From positions 30,951 to 94,950 of the forward strand of contig JAQGNE010000015.1 of the NCBI GenBank assembly GCA_028291985.1: a stretch of DNA of 64,000 bases, written 5' to 3'. A program made the translations under genes and the position numbers. Below, in pieces: positions 35,780 through 45,070 of this stretch; within the stretch, counting starts at the first letter, position 1; every line of letters starts with the position of its first letter. The DNA comes from Polaromonas sp. Its GTDB lineage: Bacteria; Pseudomonadota; Gammaproteobacteria; Burkholderiales; Burkholderiaceae_C. The notes beneath the pieces were generated by a model. That model was not told the DNA's origin. It worked only from the letters and a program-made list of their open reading frames with translations, and searched no databases.

Positions 35780-36382
35780 ATGACGAAGTTCATCTACCTT
35801 GCCTCCCAAAGCCCACGGCGCCGGCAATTGCTGGAGCAGATCGGCGTTGATTGCAAGTTGCTGCTTGCCAGCCCTGACGAAGACAGCGAGGCGCTGGAGG
35901 TTGTGCTGCCTGGCGAATCACCAGCGGCCTATGTGCAGCGGGTGACTCAGCTCAAGCTCGATGCAGCAGTGGCGCGCATCAGGCATCGTGGGCTTCCGGC
36001 TGCGCCGGTGCTGTGTGCCGACACTACGGTGGCGTTGGCGCGGCGCATTTACGGAAAGCCAGTGGATGCCGCTGATGCCGCACGTATGCTGGGTGAACTG
36101 GCCGGTCGTACCCATCGTGTTTTGACTGCCGTGGCGGTGCAGTTGGGACGCAAGCGCCAGCAGGCACTGCAGGTGTCGCGCGTTACTCTTTCACCGCTGA
36201 CCCGAGCGCAGATTCGCGACTACGTTGCCACAGGCGAGCCGATGGGGAAGGCAGGTGCCTATGCGGTACAAGGCAAGGCTGCGGTGCATATCGCGCATAT
36301 CAGCGGCAGCTACACTGGCATCATGGGGCTGCCGCTCAGCGAGACGGCAGCGCTGCTCAATGCAGTCGGCCTCGCTGTCTAG
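35780..36382 (+). CDS. maf: Maf-like nucleoside triphosphate pyrophosphatase
   Basis: House-cleaning nucleotide pyrophosphatase, 200 residues. The N-terminus [20 protein letters not shown], the middle [10 protein letters not shown], and [20 protein letters not shown] with [11 protein letters not shown] define the Maf family. The latter pattern is nearer to the YhdE (dTTP/UTP) subgroup than to the YceF subgroup. The gene is followed after 40 bp by rng, a conserved Burkholderiales order. Confidence 0.9.
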   Translation: MTKFIYLASQSPRRRQLLEQIGVDCKLLLASPDEDSEALEVVLPGESPAAYVQRVTQLKLDAAVARIRHRGLPAAPVLCADTTVALARRIYGKPVDAADAARMLGELAGRTHRVLTAVAVQLGRKRQQALQVSRVTLSPLTRAQIRDYVATGEPMGKAGAYAVQGKAAVHIAHISGSYTGIMGLPLSETAALLNAVGLAV

Positions 36383-36422
36383 CATCACAACGTGTCTCGC
36401 TTTCATGAGTCTCGCCTACAAC

Positions 36423-37901
36423 ATGCATCAAGACATCCTGATCAACTGGTCGCCGCAGGAAACCAGGGTCGCCATCGTCGAACACGGCGCCGTGCAGGAG
36501 CTTCAGGTGGAACGCACGCTGGAATGCGGACTGGTCGGCAATGTTTACCTGGGAAAAGTGGCACGTGTACTGCCCGGCATGCAGTCCGCCTTTATTGATA
36601 TAGGGCTTGAGCGCGCCGCTTTCCTCCATGTCGCAGATCTGATGAGCAGTATCAGCAGCCGGCATGCGGACGTTGATGCGGCAGCCCCCCAGGTGCCGCC
36701 CCAGCCGATAGAAAAGCAGCTGTTCGAAGGCCAGGCCGTGATGGTGCAGGTGCTCAAGGATCCGATTGGCAGCAAGGGCGCACGCTTGACTGCGCAAATC
36801 AGCATTGCTGGGCGGCTGCTGGTGTTCTTGCCGCAAGACAACCATGTCGGCGTGTCCCAGAAAATACCGGCACGCCAGCGCGATGAGCTGCGCCAGCGCA
36901 TGCAGGCAATGGCCGGCGACAAGGGCGGCGGCTTCATCCTGCGCACCAATGCCGAAGACGCCAGCGACGCTGAACTGTCCGAAGACATTGCCTACCTGCG
37001 CAAGACCTGGGGCCGCATCAAGGACGCTTCACTGCGCGTACGCCCTGCGTCAGTGCTGCATCAGGACCTGAATTTGCTGCAGCGTGTGCTGCGTGATGTG
37101 GTGGTCGAAGGCACGCAGACGATCCGCATTGATTCACGCGAACAGTTCGAGACGCTGAAAGCTTTTGCGACCGAATTCATGCCGGCCACGTTGCCGAAGC
37201 TGCAGCTTTACACCGGCGAGCGTCCCATTTTTGACCTGTTCAATATTGACGACGATATTGCCAAGGCGCTGGGCCGGCGGGTTGACCTCAAGTCGGGTGG
37301 TTATCTCATCATTGACCAGACAGAGGCGCTGACCACGGTGGATGTGAACACCGGCGGCTATGTTGGTGCGCGCAACTTCGACGACACCATCTTCAAGACG
37401 AACCTGGAGGCTGCACAGGCTATTGCGCGGCAGCTGCGTCTTCGTAACCTGGGCGGCATTGTGATTGTTGATTTCATCGACATGATCAAGGACAACCACC
37501 GCGACGCGGTGCTCGCCGAATTCCAGAAGCAGCTGACGCGTGACCGTATCAAGACCGCTGTCAACGGCTTTTCTGCCCTGGGTTTGCTTGAGATGACACG
37601 CAAGCGCACCCGCGAATCGCTGGCGCACCAGTTGTGCGAGCCCTGCAGCTCCTGCATGGGCAAGGGCGTTGTGAAGACCGCGCGCAGCGTGACCTATGAC
37701 ATCCTGCGTGAGATTTTGCGGGAGGCGCGCCAGTTCAACCCGCGTGAGTTTCGCGTGGTGGCGTCGCCTAAAGTCATAGAACTTTTTCTGGATGAAGAGA
37801 GGCAGCATCTGGCGGGGCTCAGTGACTTCATCGGCAAGCCGATTTCGCTGCAGGCCGAGGCCGCGATGGCCCAGGAGCAGTACGACATCGTCTTGCTGTA
37901 A
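36423..37901 (+). CDS. rng: ribonuclease G
   Basis: Endoribonuclease of the RNase E/G family, needed for 16S rRNA 5' maturation; 492 residues, close to E. coli RNase G. The S1-containing N-terminus (HQDILINWSPQETRVAIVEH, GNVYLGKVARVLPGMQSAFI) is followed by the DNase I-like catalytic region with TTVDVNTGGY and VIVDFIDM (catalytic Asp residues), and by the zinc-link CEPCSSCMGKG. The frame is open far upstream; ATG at 36423 matches family starts, with 36405 an alternative. Confidence 0.96.
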   Translation: MHQDILINWSPQETRVAIVEHGAVQELQVERTLECGLVGNVYLGKVARVLPGMQSAFIDIGLERAAFLHVADLMSSISSRHADVDAAAPQVPPQPIEKQLFEGQAVMVQVLKDPIGSKGARLTAQISIAGRLLVFLPQDNHVGVSQKIPARQRDELRQRMQAMAGDKGGGFILRTNAEDASDAELSEDIAYLRKTWGRIKDASLRVRPASVLHQDLNLLQRVLRDVVVEGTQTIRIDSREQFETLKAFATEFMPATLPKLQLYTGERPIFDLFNIDDDIAKALGRRVDLKSGGYLIIDQTEALTTVDVNTGGYVGARNFDDTIFKTNLEAAQAIARQLRLRNLGGIVIVDFIDMIKDNHRDAVLAEFQKQLTRDRIKTAVNGFSALGLLEMTRKRTRESLAHQLCEPCSSCMGKGVVKTARSVTYDILREILREARQFNPREFRVVASPKVIELFLDEERQHLAGLSDFIGKPISLQAEAAMAQEQYDIVLL

Positions 37902-37912
37902 GGCTGTCTGCC

Positions 37913-38683
37913 GTGTCGAACGCCATGACTGCGAGCACCCAGAACCGCCAGCCTCTGCCGATTCTGGTTTACCACCAGATTGATGAGGCACCCCCCAGGG
38001 GCAAGCCCTTTCGCAGCCTGTATGTGACGCCCGCCGCGTTTTCACGCCAGATGCGATTGCTGGCGCTGCTGGGATACACCGGGCTGTCGATGAGCCGGCT
38101 GTTGCCTTATTTGCGGGGCGAGAAATCGGGCAAGGTGGTTGGCATCACCTTTGATGATGGCTACCTCAACAACCTGACCTATGCCTTGCCGGTGCTGGCG
38201 CGGCACGGTTTTTCATCGACCTGTTATGCGGTGAGCTCCCTGGCCGGCCAAACCAATGTGTGGGACGCCGAGGGCGGAATCGTGCAGACGCCATTGATGA
38301 CCAATCTGCAGATGCAGCAATGGGTATCGGGCGGCCAGGAGATTGGATCTCACACCCGCAGCCATATCGACCTGCAGCGTGCGGACGATGCGAAGTGCCG
38401 GCAGGAAATACTGCTGGGCAAAACCGAACTTGAAACCGCGCTGGGCAACACTGCTGAAGCGCATATTGCACATTTTTGCTATCCCTACGGGCGATACGAC
38501 AGCCGGCATGTGGACATGGCCCGAACGCTGGGCTTTGCCACCGCCACTACCACGCAGCGCAGCCGGTGCGTGGCCGGTACCTCGCTGCTGGAGCTGCCGC
38601 GCGTGCCGGTGCTGCGGTCTACCAGTCTGCCGCTTTTCTGGTTGAAAGTAGCCACGGCCTACGAAGACAGGCGCAGCACGTGA
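37913..38683 (+). CDS. polysaccharide deacetylase family protein
   Basis: A 256-residue NodB-homology carbohydrate esterase 4. Motifs: LPILVYHQIDEAPP, GITFDDGYLNNLTYALPVLA (catalytic Asp-Asp pair), EIGSHTRSHIDLQ (metal HxxxH), and AHFCYPYGRYDS. There is no signal peptide, so it acts in the cytoplasm on a surface-polysaccharide precursor or lipid-linked sugar. The start is GTG 37913 (an ATG at 37925 is possible). Its stop overlaps the GTG start of the next glycosyltransferase, so the two are coupled. Confidence 0.88.
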   Translation: MSNAMTASTQNRQPLPILVYHQIDEAPPRGKPFRSLYVTPAAFSRQMRLLALLGYTGLSMSRLLPYLRGEKSGKVVGITFDDGYLNNLTYALPVLARHGFSSTCYAVSSLAGQTNVWDAEGGIVQTPLMTNLQMQQWVSGGQEIGSHTRSHIDLQRADDAKCRQEILLGKTELETALGNTAEAHIAHFCYPYGRYDSRHVDMARTLGFATATTTQRSRCVAGTSLLELPRVPVLRSTSLPLFWLKVATAYEDRRST

Positions 38684-39915
38684 GCGGTACCGCGCCGCGT
38701 CTGCGTGTTGCGGTATTGACGCGCAATTTCTCGGGCCAGGCGGGCGGGGCCGAGCGCTACGCGATGGCCCTGGTCGAGCAACTCGCAGCGCGCCATGAGA
38801 TTCATGTGTTTGCGCAGTCGGTCGAGCATGCCAACGGCATTCCGATACCCGGCGTGACTTACCACGCGGTCAGCATGCCCTTCAGAAAGCCGCGCTGGGT
38901 CAACCAGCTGTGGTTTGCAACCGCCACCTGGTGGGGAACCCGCGCCGCGTCAGGCAGCCGTTTTGACGTGGTGCATGCGCATGAGAACACCTGGCACGGC
39001 AATGTGCAGACGGTGCATGTGCTGCCGGTCCGGCACAACCTGTTTGTGGGGCGCAGCGGCGTCAAAGTAGCTTTGCGCTGGCTCAAGGTGCTGACCAGCC
39101 CGCGTCTCTTGGCCTACCTGTGGCTGGAACGCCAGCGCTATGCGCCGAATGCCGGGCGGGCGGTGGTGGTGACCTCGGAAAGCCTCCGTTCCATCTTTGT
39201 TGCGGCTTATCCACGGGCTGCGGGCATGACCTCTGTCATCACTCCGGGCATCGCTTTACCTGCGGTATCGGCTGCATCGGCAGGTGCAGCAGCCAAAAGT
39301 ATGGCAAGGCAGAAGCTCGGCTTGCCCGTGGCAGGTAACTGCGTTCTTTTTGTGGGCAATGACTTTCAGAAAAAGGGCCTTCAAACCTTGCTTGAGGCCA
39401 TCGGCCTGTTGCAAGCGTCGGACACATTGCCTACAAGCAGCTTGCCTTTTCTGGCTGTGGTGGGCCATTGTGCGCAGCAACCCCACTTTCGCCAGCAGGC
39501 CGAGCGGCTCGGCATCGCGTCGCAGGTGTATTTTCTCGGCGGGCTGGATGATGTCAGCCTGGCTTACCGCGCAGCGGACTGCCTGGCTCATCCTACCCGG
39601 GAGGACACTTTCGCGATGGTGGTGCTGGAAGCGATGGCGCATGCGCTTCCGGTCGTGGTCAGCGATGCCCGGTATTGCGGTATCTCTGGGTTGCTGGCCG
39701 ACGACATCAACGCCCTGATACTGGACGATCCCCGTGACCCCGCGTTGCTTGCCGCCTTGCTGCAGCGGGTATTAAGCGACCCGGCCTTGAGACGCCAGCT
39801 GTCGGCAGGCGCGCGTGAGTTGGCCAGCGGCCATCAGTGGAGCGATGTGGCGCGTTTGCAGGAAGCGCTTTACCTGCAGGTTGCGGACCCCACCGCCATC
39901 ATTTACGCCTCTTGA
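38680..39915 (+). CDS. GT4-family glycosyltransferase
   Basis: A 411-residue GT-B fold glycosyltransferase. The N-terminus RLRVAVLTRNFSGQAGGAER and the acceptor-side HAHENTWHGNVQTVH are followed by the GT4 donor domain: VLFVGNDFQKKGLQTLLEAI, VYFLGGLDDVSLAYRAADCL, and HPTREDTFAMVVLEAMAHAL with the E-x7-E signature. The start is GTG 38680, overlapping the deacetylase stop. It resembles WaaG-type LPS core transferases, but the donor and acceptor are unknown. Confidence 0.87.
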   Translation: MSGTAPRLRVAVLTRNFSGQAGGAERYAMALVEQLAARHEIHVFAQSVEHANGIPIPGVTYHAVSMPFRKPRWVNQLWFATATWWGTRAASGSRFDVVHAHENTWHGNVQTVHVLPVRHNLFVGRSGVKVALRWLKVLTSPRLLAYLWLERQRYAPNAGRAVVVTSESLRSIFVAAYPRAAGMTSVITPGIALPAVSAASAGAAAKSMARQKLGLPVAGNCVLFVGNDFQKKGLQTLLEAIGLLQASDTLPTSSLPFLAVVGHCAQQPHFRQQAERLGIASQVYFLGGLDDVSLAYRAADCLAHPTREDTFAMVVLEAMAHALPVVVSDARYCGISGLLADDINALILDDPRDPALLAALLQRVLSDPALRRQLSAGARELASGHQWSDVARLQEALYLQVADPTAIIYAS

Positions 39916-39950
39916 TGCGTTTGTGGGTGGACCTTGGTTTTTTGCACTTA

Positions 39951-40013
39951 ATTTAAGCAAAATAGGCCGCTAGCCCAATAAATACAAGGGGTTGTAGCTA
40001 TATAAGCTATAGC
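39951..40013 (-). repeat. 63-bp palindromic repeat, intergenic copy 5
   Basis: On the minus strand the copy has GCTAT-N7-ATAGCT, CCCCTTGTAT and GGGCTAGCGGCC, then ATTTTGCTT. It lies between convergent glycosyltransferase genes. It has an open sense frame (AIAYIATTPCIYWASGLF), the fullest form of the encoded consensus. Confidence 0.85.
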
Positions 40014-40087
40014 AAATGTGCGGAATATTTGCGGCACGCGTAACAGGGCTGATTCAGGCGAGCCTCGGTCAAACGCGGCTGCAGACC

Positions 40088-40963
40088 TCAAGCCACCAGC
40101 TTGAAATGCTTGCGGCTGAAATCAAGCCCGGTCAGCGTTTCGATCTGCCGCATCAGGTGGTATTTGTTTTCCTTGGGCGTTGGCTTGTAGTTGCTGTCCA
40201 GCCGCAGTTGCGGCTCAGCCTCTGTGGCCAGCCAATGCCGGGCGGGCGTCGGATGGCTGCCGGTAAAACGCGTCAGTGCGCGGCGGTCGAACTGGCTGTA
40301 CTGGATGGTGGCCGGCGCTGCAGCCCAGTACTTGCCGACCTGGTCAAACTTCTTTTGCATGTCTTCATTGCGGCGAATCCAGCCGTAGTGGTAGATATGT
40401 GCATTGGCTAGCGCTGCGTTCGGATTGCGACCGCGCTTGTGCTGGTTCATCACCAGCCAGTACTGGCCATCTGGCGCATAACTTCTGATGGTATTGCGTA
40501 TCAGGCGGCATTCGCGACGGTACCAGCCGGGGCTGATGGACACCCAGTCGGGAGAGCCATAAAAGTGCTTGTAGTCAAACACCAGAGCTTCCACACGGGG
40601 ATTGCCATGATGGCGCTCGACACTCGCGCGAATCGAAGCGATGTCGTCCTCATGCACAACCTCGTCGCCCTCCAGGTAAAAGGCCCAATCACCCATACAG
40701 GAATACTGGGCAATCATTTTTTGCTGCGCATAAACAAAACCCCGGTCTGCCATGCGCTCGTTCCAGAAAGTCTCGACGATCCTGATTTTCGGGTCGCTGA
40801 TCGCTGCCACCCGGGCCAGCGTATCGTCCGAGCCCTTGCCGACAGCCACCACAAATTCGTCAACCAGCGGCAGCAGGGAACGGATGGACGCCTCAAACGG
40901 AAAACCAAGGTCTATGCCGTTTCGAATGAAAGTAAAGCCGCTGATCGATACCGGCTGGGTCAT
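40088..40963 (-). CDS. GT2-like glycosyltransferase
   Basis: A 291-residue protein with a GT-A N-terminal half: VSISGFTFIRNGIDLGFPFE, SLLPLVDEFVVAVGKGSDDT, and WAFYLEGDEVVHEDD, a variant DxD site with E-G-D-E. The C-terminal part (SPGWYRRECRLIRN, NAHIYHYGWIRRNEDMQKKF) looks like LPS or capsule glycosyltransferases of family 2. The open frame runs 63 codons upstream into the msbA-like gene; the ATG at 40963 fits the GT-A fold start. It is preceded by the exporter gene on the same strand. Confidence 0.84.
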   Translation of the reverse strand: MTQPVSISGFTFIRNGIDLGFPFEASIRSLLPLVDEFVVAVGKGSDDTLARVAAISDPKIRIVETFWNERMADRGFVYAQQKMIAQYSCMGDWAFYLEGDEVVHEDDIASIRASVERHHGNPRVEALVFDYKHFYGSPDWVSISPGWYRRECRLIRNTIRSYAPDGQYWLVMNQHKRGRNPNAALANAHIYHYGWIRRNEDMQKKFDQVGKYWAAAPATIQYSQFDRRALTRFTGSHPTPARHWLATEAEPQLRLDSNYKPTPKENKYHLMRQIETLTGLDFSRKHFKLVA

Positions 40964-41051
40964 ATTGTTTTCAATCCAGGGGTTGGTGGCATGGCACAGT
41001 TTCAGGGAGTGTGGGCGACCAGGCGCACGGATGATTTGGAAAAGGAACCAC

Positions 41052-42827
41052 TCATGAGGCCGAGGGTGCGCCCAGCTTGTACAGATGCGCGTAGGCACCG
41101 TTTTGCGCCAGCAGGCCGGCATGGGTGCCGGTTTCGGCAATGCGACCCGCATTCATCATGACGATGCGGTCGGCATGCTGAATGGTTGACAGCCGGTGCG
41201 CGATCACCAGGCAGGTTCGCCCGGCCGTTAGGCGCCGAATCGCTTCCTGCACAGCCTGCTCGGACTCTGTATCGAGCGCGGAGGTGGCCTCGTCCAGAAT
41301 CAGAACGGGCGCGTCCTTGTACAACGCCCGGGCAATGGCCAGCCGCTGACGCTGGCCGCCGGACAGCTGCATGGCGTTATGGCCCAGCATGGCGTCCATG
41401 CCGTCCGGCAATTCGCGGACCAACGTGCCCAGATTTGCAGCATCCAGGCAATGCGCCACGCGGTCGCGGTCCACCGGCTGGCCCAGCGCAACATTGCGCG
41501 CAATGCTGCTGTTGAGCATGACCACATGCTGGCTGACAACTGCAAACTGCGCCCGCAAGGAAGCAAGCTTCCAGTTGCGAACCTCCTGGCCGTCGAGCCT
41601 TACCGCACCGCTTTGCGCCTCGACAAAACGGGGCAGCAGGTTGGCCAGGGTTGTCTTGCCCGAACCCGAACTGCCGACCAGCGCCACGGTTTCGCCCGCA
41701 CGAATGGACAAGTTCAAACCGTCGATGGCAGGCGCGGCAGTCGTCGGGTACCGGACATGCACCGCCGCAAACTCGATATCGCCAGTGGCGCGCGGTTTCT
41801 CGAACGTGCCGCAGGACTCGTCTTCGACGCCATCCATCAGGTCCAGGCCGCGCTCCAGCGCCGCAAGGCCGCGCGTGATCGGCGTCGCGCCGTCGGACAG
41901 GCTTTTGATGGGTGCGATCAGCAGCAGCATGGCGGTGACAAAAGCCACAAAGCTCCCGACAGTCGTCGTGTTACTGGAGCCCTGCAGCAGCGCAATAGAG
42001 ATCACTGCCGATAAGGCTATGGCCGCCAGCACCTGCGTGATGGCGCTCATGCCGGCATAGGCTGCTGTTGACTTGATCGACAGCCGACGCAGCGAATCGC
42101 TCAGCACCTCGAACCGGCTCGCCTGATCCCCCTGCGCGCCATGCAGCCGGATGTCCCGATGCGCCAGTACGTTTTCTTCAACCACATAGGCCAGGTCGTC
42201 TGTGGCTTTCTGGCTCTCTTTGGTCAGTCGGTACAGGCGCCGGGTAAGCAGCTGAATAACCAGCGCCACGGCCGGAAACAGTAGCGACACCACCAGCATG
42301 AGCTTCCAGTTCAAAAACAGCAGGTAGGCAACCAGGGCAAGCAGCGTCAGCAGATCGCGCGCCAGCTTGATGACCGCATTCATCAAGAGCGATGAACCGT
42401 TGTACACCTCATAGACCACCGTGTTCGCGATGGTGCTGGCAGACTGGTCGGAGAAGAGCGAAAGCCTGGCCGTCAGCAGCTTGTCGAACATGGCCGCGCG
42501 CATGCCCTGCAACCCCTCGTTGGTTACCTTGGCAACTGCGTACTGCGCGACGAAACCGGAAAGCCCCCTGACGGAAAACAGCAGAATCAGAAAGAACGGC
42601 ACCAACCAGATATTGAAAGAGCCGCTTCGAAAGCCACGGTCGAGCAAGGGCTTGAGCAGTGCCGGTACCAGCGGCTCGGTGATCGATGCCGCCACGGTGG
42701 CGGCAATCGCCAGCGCCCAGCCGATGCGCGACCGGCTGAAGTAAGGCCAGACCCGCCGTATCCGTGAGACAACCGAACGGTGGGGTGCAGGCGCGCCTGC
42801 AGGCTCGGAAAGATCCGGACTGGACAT
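41052..42827 (-). CDS. msbA: MsbA-type lipid A/LPS-precursor ABC exporter
   Basis: A 591-residue half-transporter with six membrane helices followed by an ABC domain. ATPase motifs: GSSGSGKTTLANLLP (Walker A), QHVVMLNSSIARNVALG (Q-loop), MQLSGGQRQRLAIARALYKD (signature), VLILDEATSALDTESE (Walker B) and VIAHRLSTIQ (H-loop). This is typical of MsbA, which flips lipid A-core. The start at ATG 42827 lies one base after the ligase stop, so they are coupled. The longer frame to 42896 is less likely. Confidence 0.88.
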   Translation of the reverse strand: MSSPDLSEPAGAPAPHRSVVSRIRRVWPYFSRSRIGWALAIAATVAASITEPLVPALLKPLLDRGFRSGSFNIWLVPFFLILLFSVRGLSGFVAQYAVAKVTNEGLQGMRAAMFDKLLTARLSLFSDQSASTIANTVVYEVYNGSSLLMNAVIKLARDLLTLLALVAYLLFLNWKLMLVVSLLFPAVALVIQLLTRRLYRLTKESQKATDDLAYVVEENVLAHRDIRLHGAQGDQASRFEVLSDSLRRLSIKSTAAYAGMSAITQVLAAIALSAVISIALLQGSSNTTTVGSFVAFVTAMLLLIAPIKSLSDGATPITRGLAALERGLDLMDGVEDESCGTFEKPRATGDIEFAAVHVRYPTTAAPAIDGLNLSIRAGETVALVGSSGSGKTTLANLLPRFVEAQSGAVRLDGQEVRNWKLASLRAQFAVVSQHVVMLNSSIARNVALGQPVDRDRVAHCLDAANLGTLVRELPDGMDAMLGHNAMQLSGGQRQRLAIARALYKDAPVLILDEATSALDTESEQAVQEAIRRLTAGRTCLVIAHRLSTIQHADRIVMMNAGRIAETGTHAGLLAQNGAYAHLYKLGAPSAS

Positions 42828-42828
42828 A

Positions 42829-44139
42829 TCAGGCAGCGGCAGCGCCGGCGACGGGCAAGGGGGTCGATTGCTGGCGCCTGCCCGGGTGCGCGCCAAGAGC
42901 CAGCAAAACGCCGAGCGTCACACAAAAGAAGTCGCCAATCAGTGCGTCGTATAGCGAAGAATTGAAGAGGCAGGCAACGCACAGTCCGACCAGTGCGGAC
43001 TGCGCCGCCCGGGCGGTCTGCTTCTCAAAACGCAGCGTGTCGCGCAGCACTGCCAGGAACACCGCCAGGAGCAACAAGACGCCAGGCATGCCAAGCTGAA
43101 CACCCCAGTGAAGGTATTCCTGATGCGGATTTCCGTTGCCTTGAATATTGACATGGGCCGGGTTCTGAATTCGCTGAAGGCGGTTGTATTCGGTGCTCCA
43201 ACTTCCAATGCCTGCCCCGGTAACCGGACGCTCTGCCAGCAGTTGTACAGCCTTCAGCCACAGGCTCAGCCGGATGCCGGATGAGGTCAAGGATTGCTCC
43301 TGACTTGAAAATGCCTGCACCTCCGTCTTCACCATGGTCAGCCGGTCCCTGACCTTGTCCGATGCGAAAAACAGCGCAGCCGCTATCAGAAACGGAAGCA
43401 ACACCACCGCTGGACGCCAGCGTCCGGGCAACTCCCACATGATCGCCAGCGAAAGCAGGGCGATGGCCACCACATGCCCGCTGCGCCCGCTGAGCACAAA
43501 CAAGGCGTTCGACATCGCGATCACAGCCACGCCAATGGCAAAAGTCCTGCCATATCTGCCGGGCGCCAGGTAGCGCAGGTGCCAGCAAACCGCCGCAAAA
43601 ACCGCAGCCATAATGCCTTGGTCGAGATAGCTGGAGAACACAGCGTATTCGTGGCTTGCCATGTTGGATGTCGCCCAGGCCAGCGGGACCTGCATAAAGA
43701 GCAGCCAGGAACTCAACACAAGAAACAGCTGGCCAACGGCAAAGGCAGCCAGCGCGCACAAGGCTTCGGATCTGGTGCGGACCAGCAGCATCAACACCGG
43801 TATGACCAGCAGCTTGCCGTATTTGCCCAGAGAGCCCAGCGCATCGGCGGGCGGCGCTACTGTCCAGGCCAGGCTGATCGCAAAGGCTGCAAGCGCCAGA
43901 AGAACGGCAATTGGGGTAGCTGCAGCAACCTCAGTACGGCGGCCGGACTGGCTTCTGTTGGTCAGAATGACTGCTACTGCGCAAAGCAACAACAGCAGCT
44001 TGGCAGTGCTCACTATGCCCATTGACAGACCCACCGAAACCGCTGAGAGGCAGATTACCGCTAGGCGGATATGGATGGTCTTGAAGAGCAAGGTAGTGTC
44101 GGGTCGCCTGAAGAGATGCGGAATTATCCGTGATTCCAT
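42829..44139 (-). CDS. O-antigen ligase family protein
   Basis: A 436-residue polytopic membrane protein with about 10-12 hydrophobic helices and the Wzy_C/WaaL-type domain. The region ERPVTGAGIGSWSTEYNR followed by NGNPHQEYLHWGVQLGMPGV is the periplasmic loop motif of O-antigen ligases. WaaL moves O-chains from lipid carrier to core. Similar proteins polymerise polysaccharide, so ligase versus polymerase is not settled by sequence. It leads the minus-strand unit ligase-msbA-GT2 and is divergent from the next glycosyltransferase. Confidence 0.85.
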   Translation of the reverse strand: MESRIIPHLFRRPDTTLLFKTIHIRLAVICLSAVSVGLSMGIVSTAKLLLLLCAVAVILTNRSQSGRRTEVAAATPIAVLLALAAFAISLAWTVAPPADALGSLGKYGKLLVIPVLMLLVRTRSEALCALAAFAVGQLFLVLSSWLLFMQVPLAWATSNMASHEYAVFSSYLDQGIMAAVFAAVCWHLRYLAPGRYGRTFAIGVAVIAMSNALFVLSGRSGHVVAIALLSLAIMWELPGRWRPAVVLLPFLIAAALFFASDKVRDRLTMVKTEVQAFSSQEQSLTSSGIRLSLWLKAVQLLAERPVTGAGIGSWSTEYNRLQRIQNPAHVNIQGNGNPHQEYLHWGVQLGMPGVLLLLAVFLAVLRDTLRFEKQTARAAQSALVGLCVACLFNSSLYDALIGDFFCVTLGVLLALGAHPGRRQQSTPLPVAGAAAA

Positions 44140-44272
44140 ACGCCAGGCCGTCGGGGGCAGCGAACAACCGGTCTGCTATGCTCAGCCGCCCATACGCCGT
44201 CATAGTGGCGCCAGTAGCTGGCGGTGGCCGGTTGCAGCTGCTCATGCGGGATGTCATTGCGAAAGGCCGGAG

Positions 44273-45070
44273 TTGACCAGTTTGTCGGTGATCGTCATCA
44301 CACAGAACGAGGAGCACCATATAGAGGCCTGCCTGCGCTCCGCGCACTTTGCCGACCAATTGGTGGTGCTTGACTCTGGAAGTACTGACGCCACACGCGA
44401 GCTGGCCCTGGCTCTGGGCGCAGAGGTCAGCGAGAACGCTGACTGGCAAGGGTTTGGCACCCAGAAAAACCGTGCGCTTGCATTGGCAAACCGGGAGTGG
44501 GTGCTTTGCCTGGACGCCGACGAACGCTTGACGCCCGCCCTTCAAAAAGAGATTGCAGCGGCCATCAAGGCTCCGGCATTTCAGGCCTACAGCTTCCCCC
44601 GACTTTCAAGCTATTGCGGTCAGTACATGCGCCACTCAGGCTGGTATCCTGATCGGGTAACGCGGCTCTTCAGGCGGGGCGCTGCGCAGTTTTCCAGCGA
44701 TCTTGTACATGAGAAACTCTTGACCCACGAGGCCGTTGGACAGCTCAAGGGGGTGTTGTTGCATGACAGTTTTGCCAGCCTGGAGTCTGTTCTCGACAAG
44801 GTGAACCGCTATTCCACTGCTGGCGCGAAACAGCGTTTTGACAAGGGGCAATCTGCGTCTCTTGCTGGCGCGGTGCTGCACGGACTGTGGGCTTTCATCC
44901 GTACCTATGTCCTTCGGCGGGGCTTTCTGGATGGCCGGATGGGTCTGGTTCTGGCTATTTCGAATGCGGAAGGTACTTACTACCGTTACCTCAAGCTGTG
45001 GTTGCTATGCCGCCAACATTTGGCAGCCCGCGAGGCTGACAACACATCGGATGCCCGCGTCCCGCGATGA
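44273..45070 (+). CDS. GT2-family glycosyltransferase, WaaE/KdtX-like
   Basis: A 265-residue GT-A enzyme: LSVIVITQNEEHHIEACLRS, DQLVVLDSGSTDATRELALA, ADWQGFGTQKNRALALANRE, WVLCLDADERLTPALQKEIA (the DxD motif) and YCGQYMRHSGWYPDRVTRLF. This matches the WaaE/KdtX branch of LPS-core beta-glucosyltransferases. No ATG in frame is near the fold start; TTG 44273 (preceded by AAAGG) is chosen, with TTG 44282 as an alternative. The reading frame upstream to 43661 is antisense to the ligase gene and non-coding. It overlaps the next gene by 4 bp. Confidence 0.87.
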   Translation: MTSLSVIVITQNEEHHIEACLRSAHFADQLVVLDSGSTDATRELALALGAEVSENADWQGFGTQKNRALALANREWVLCLDADERLTPALQKEIAAAIKAPAFQAYSFPRLSSYCGQYMRHSGWYPDRVTRLFRRGAAQFSSDLVHEKLLTHEAVGQLKGVLLHDSFASLESVLDKVNRYSTAGAKQRFDKGQSASLAGAVLHGLWAFIRTYVLRRGFLDGRMGLVLAISNAEGTYYRYLKLWLLCRQHLAAREADNTSDARVPR

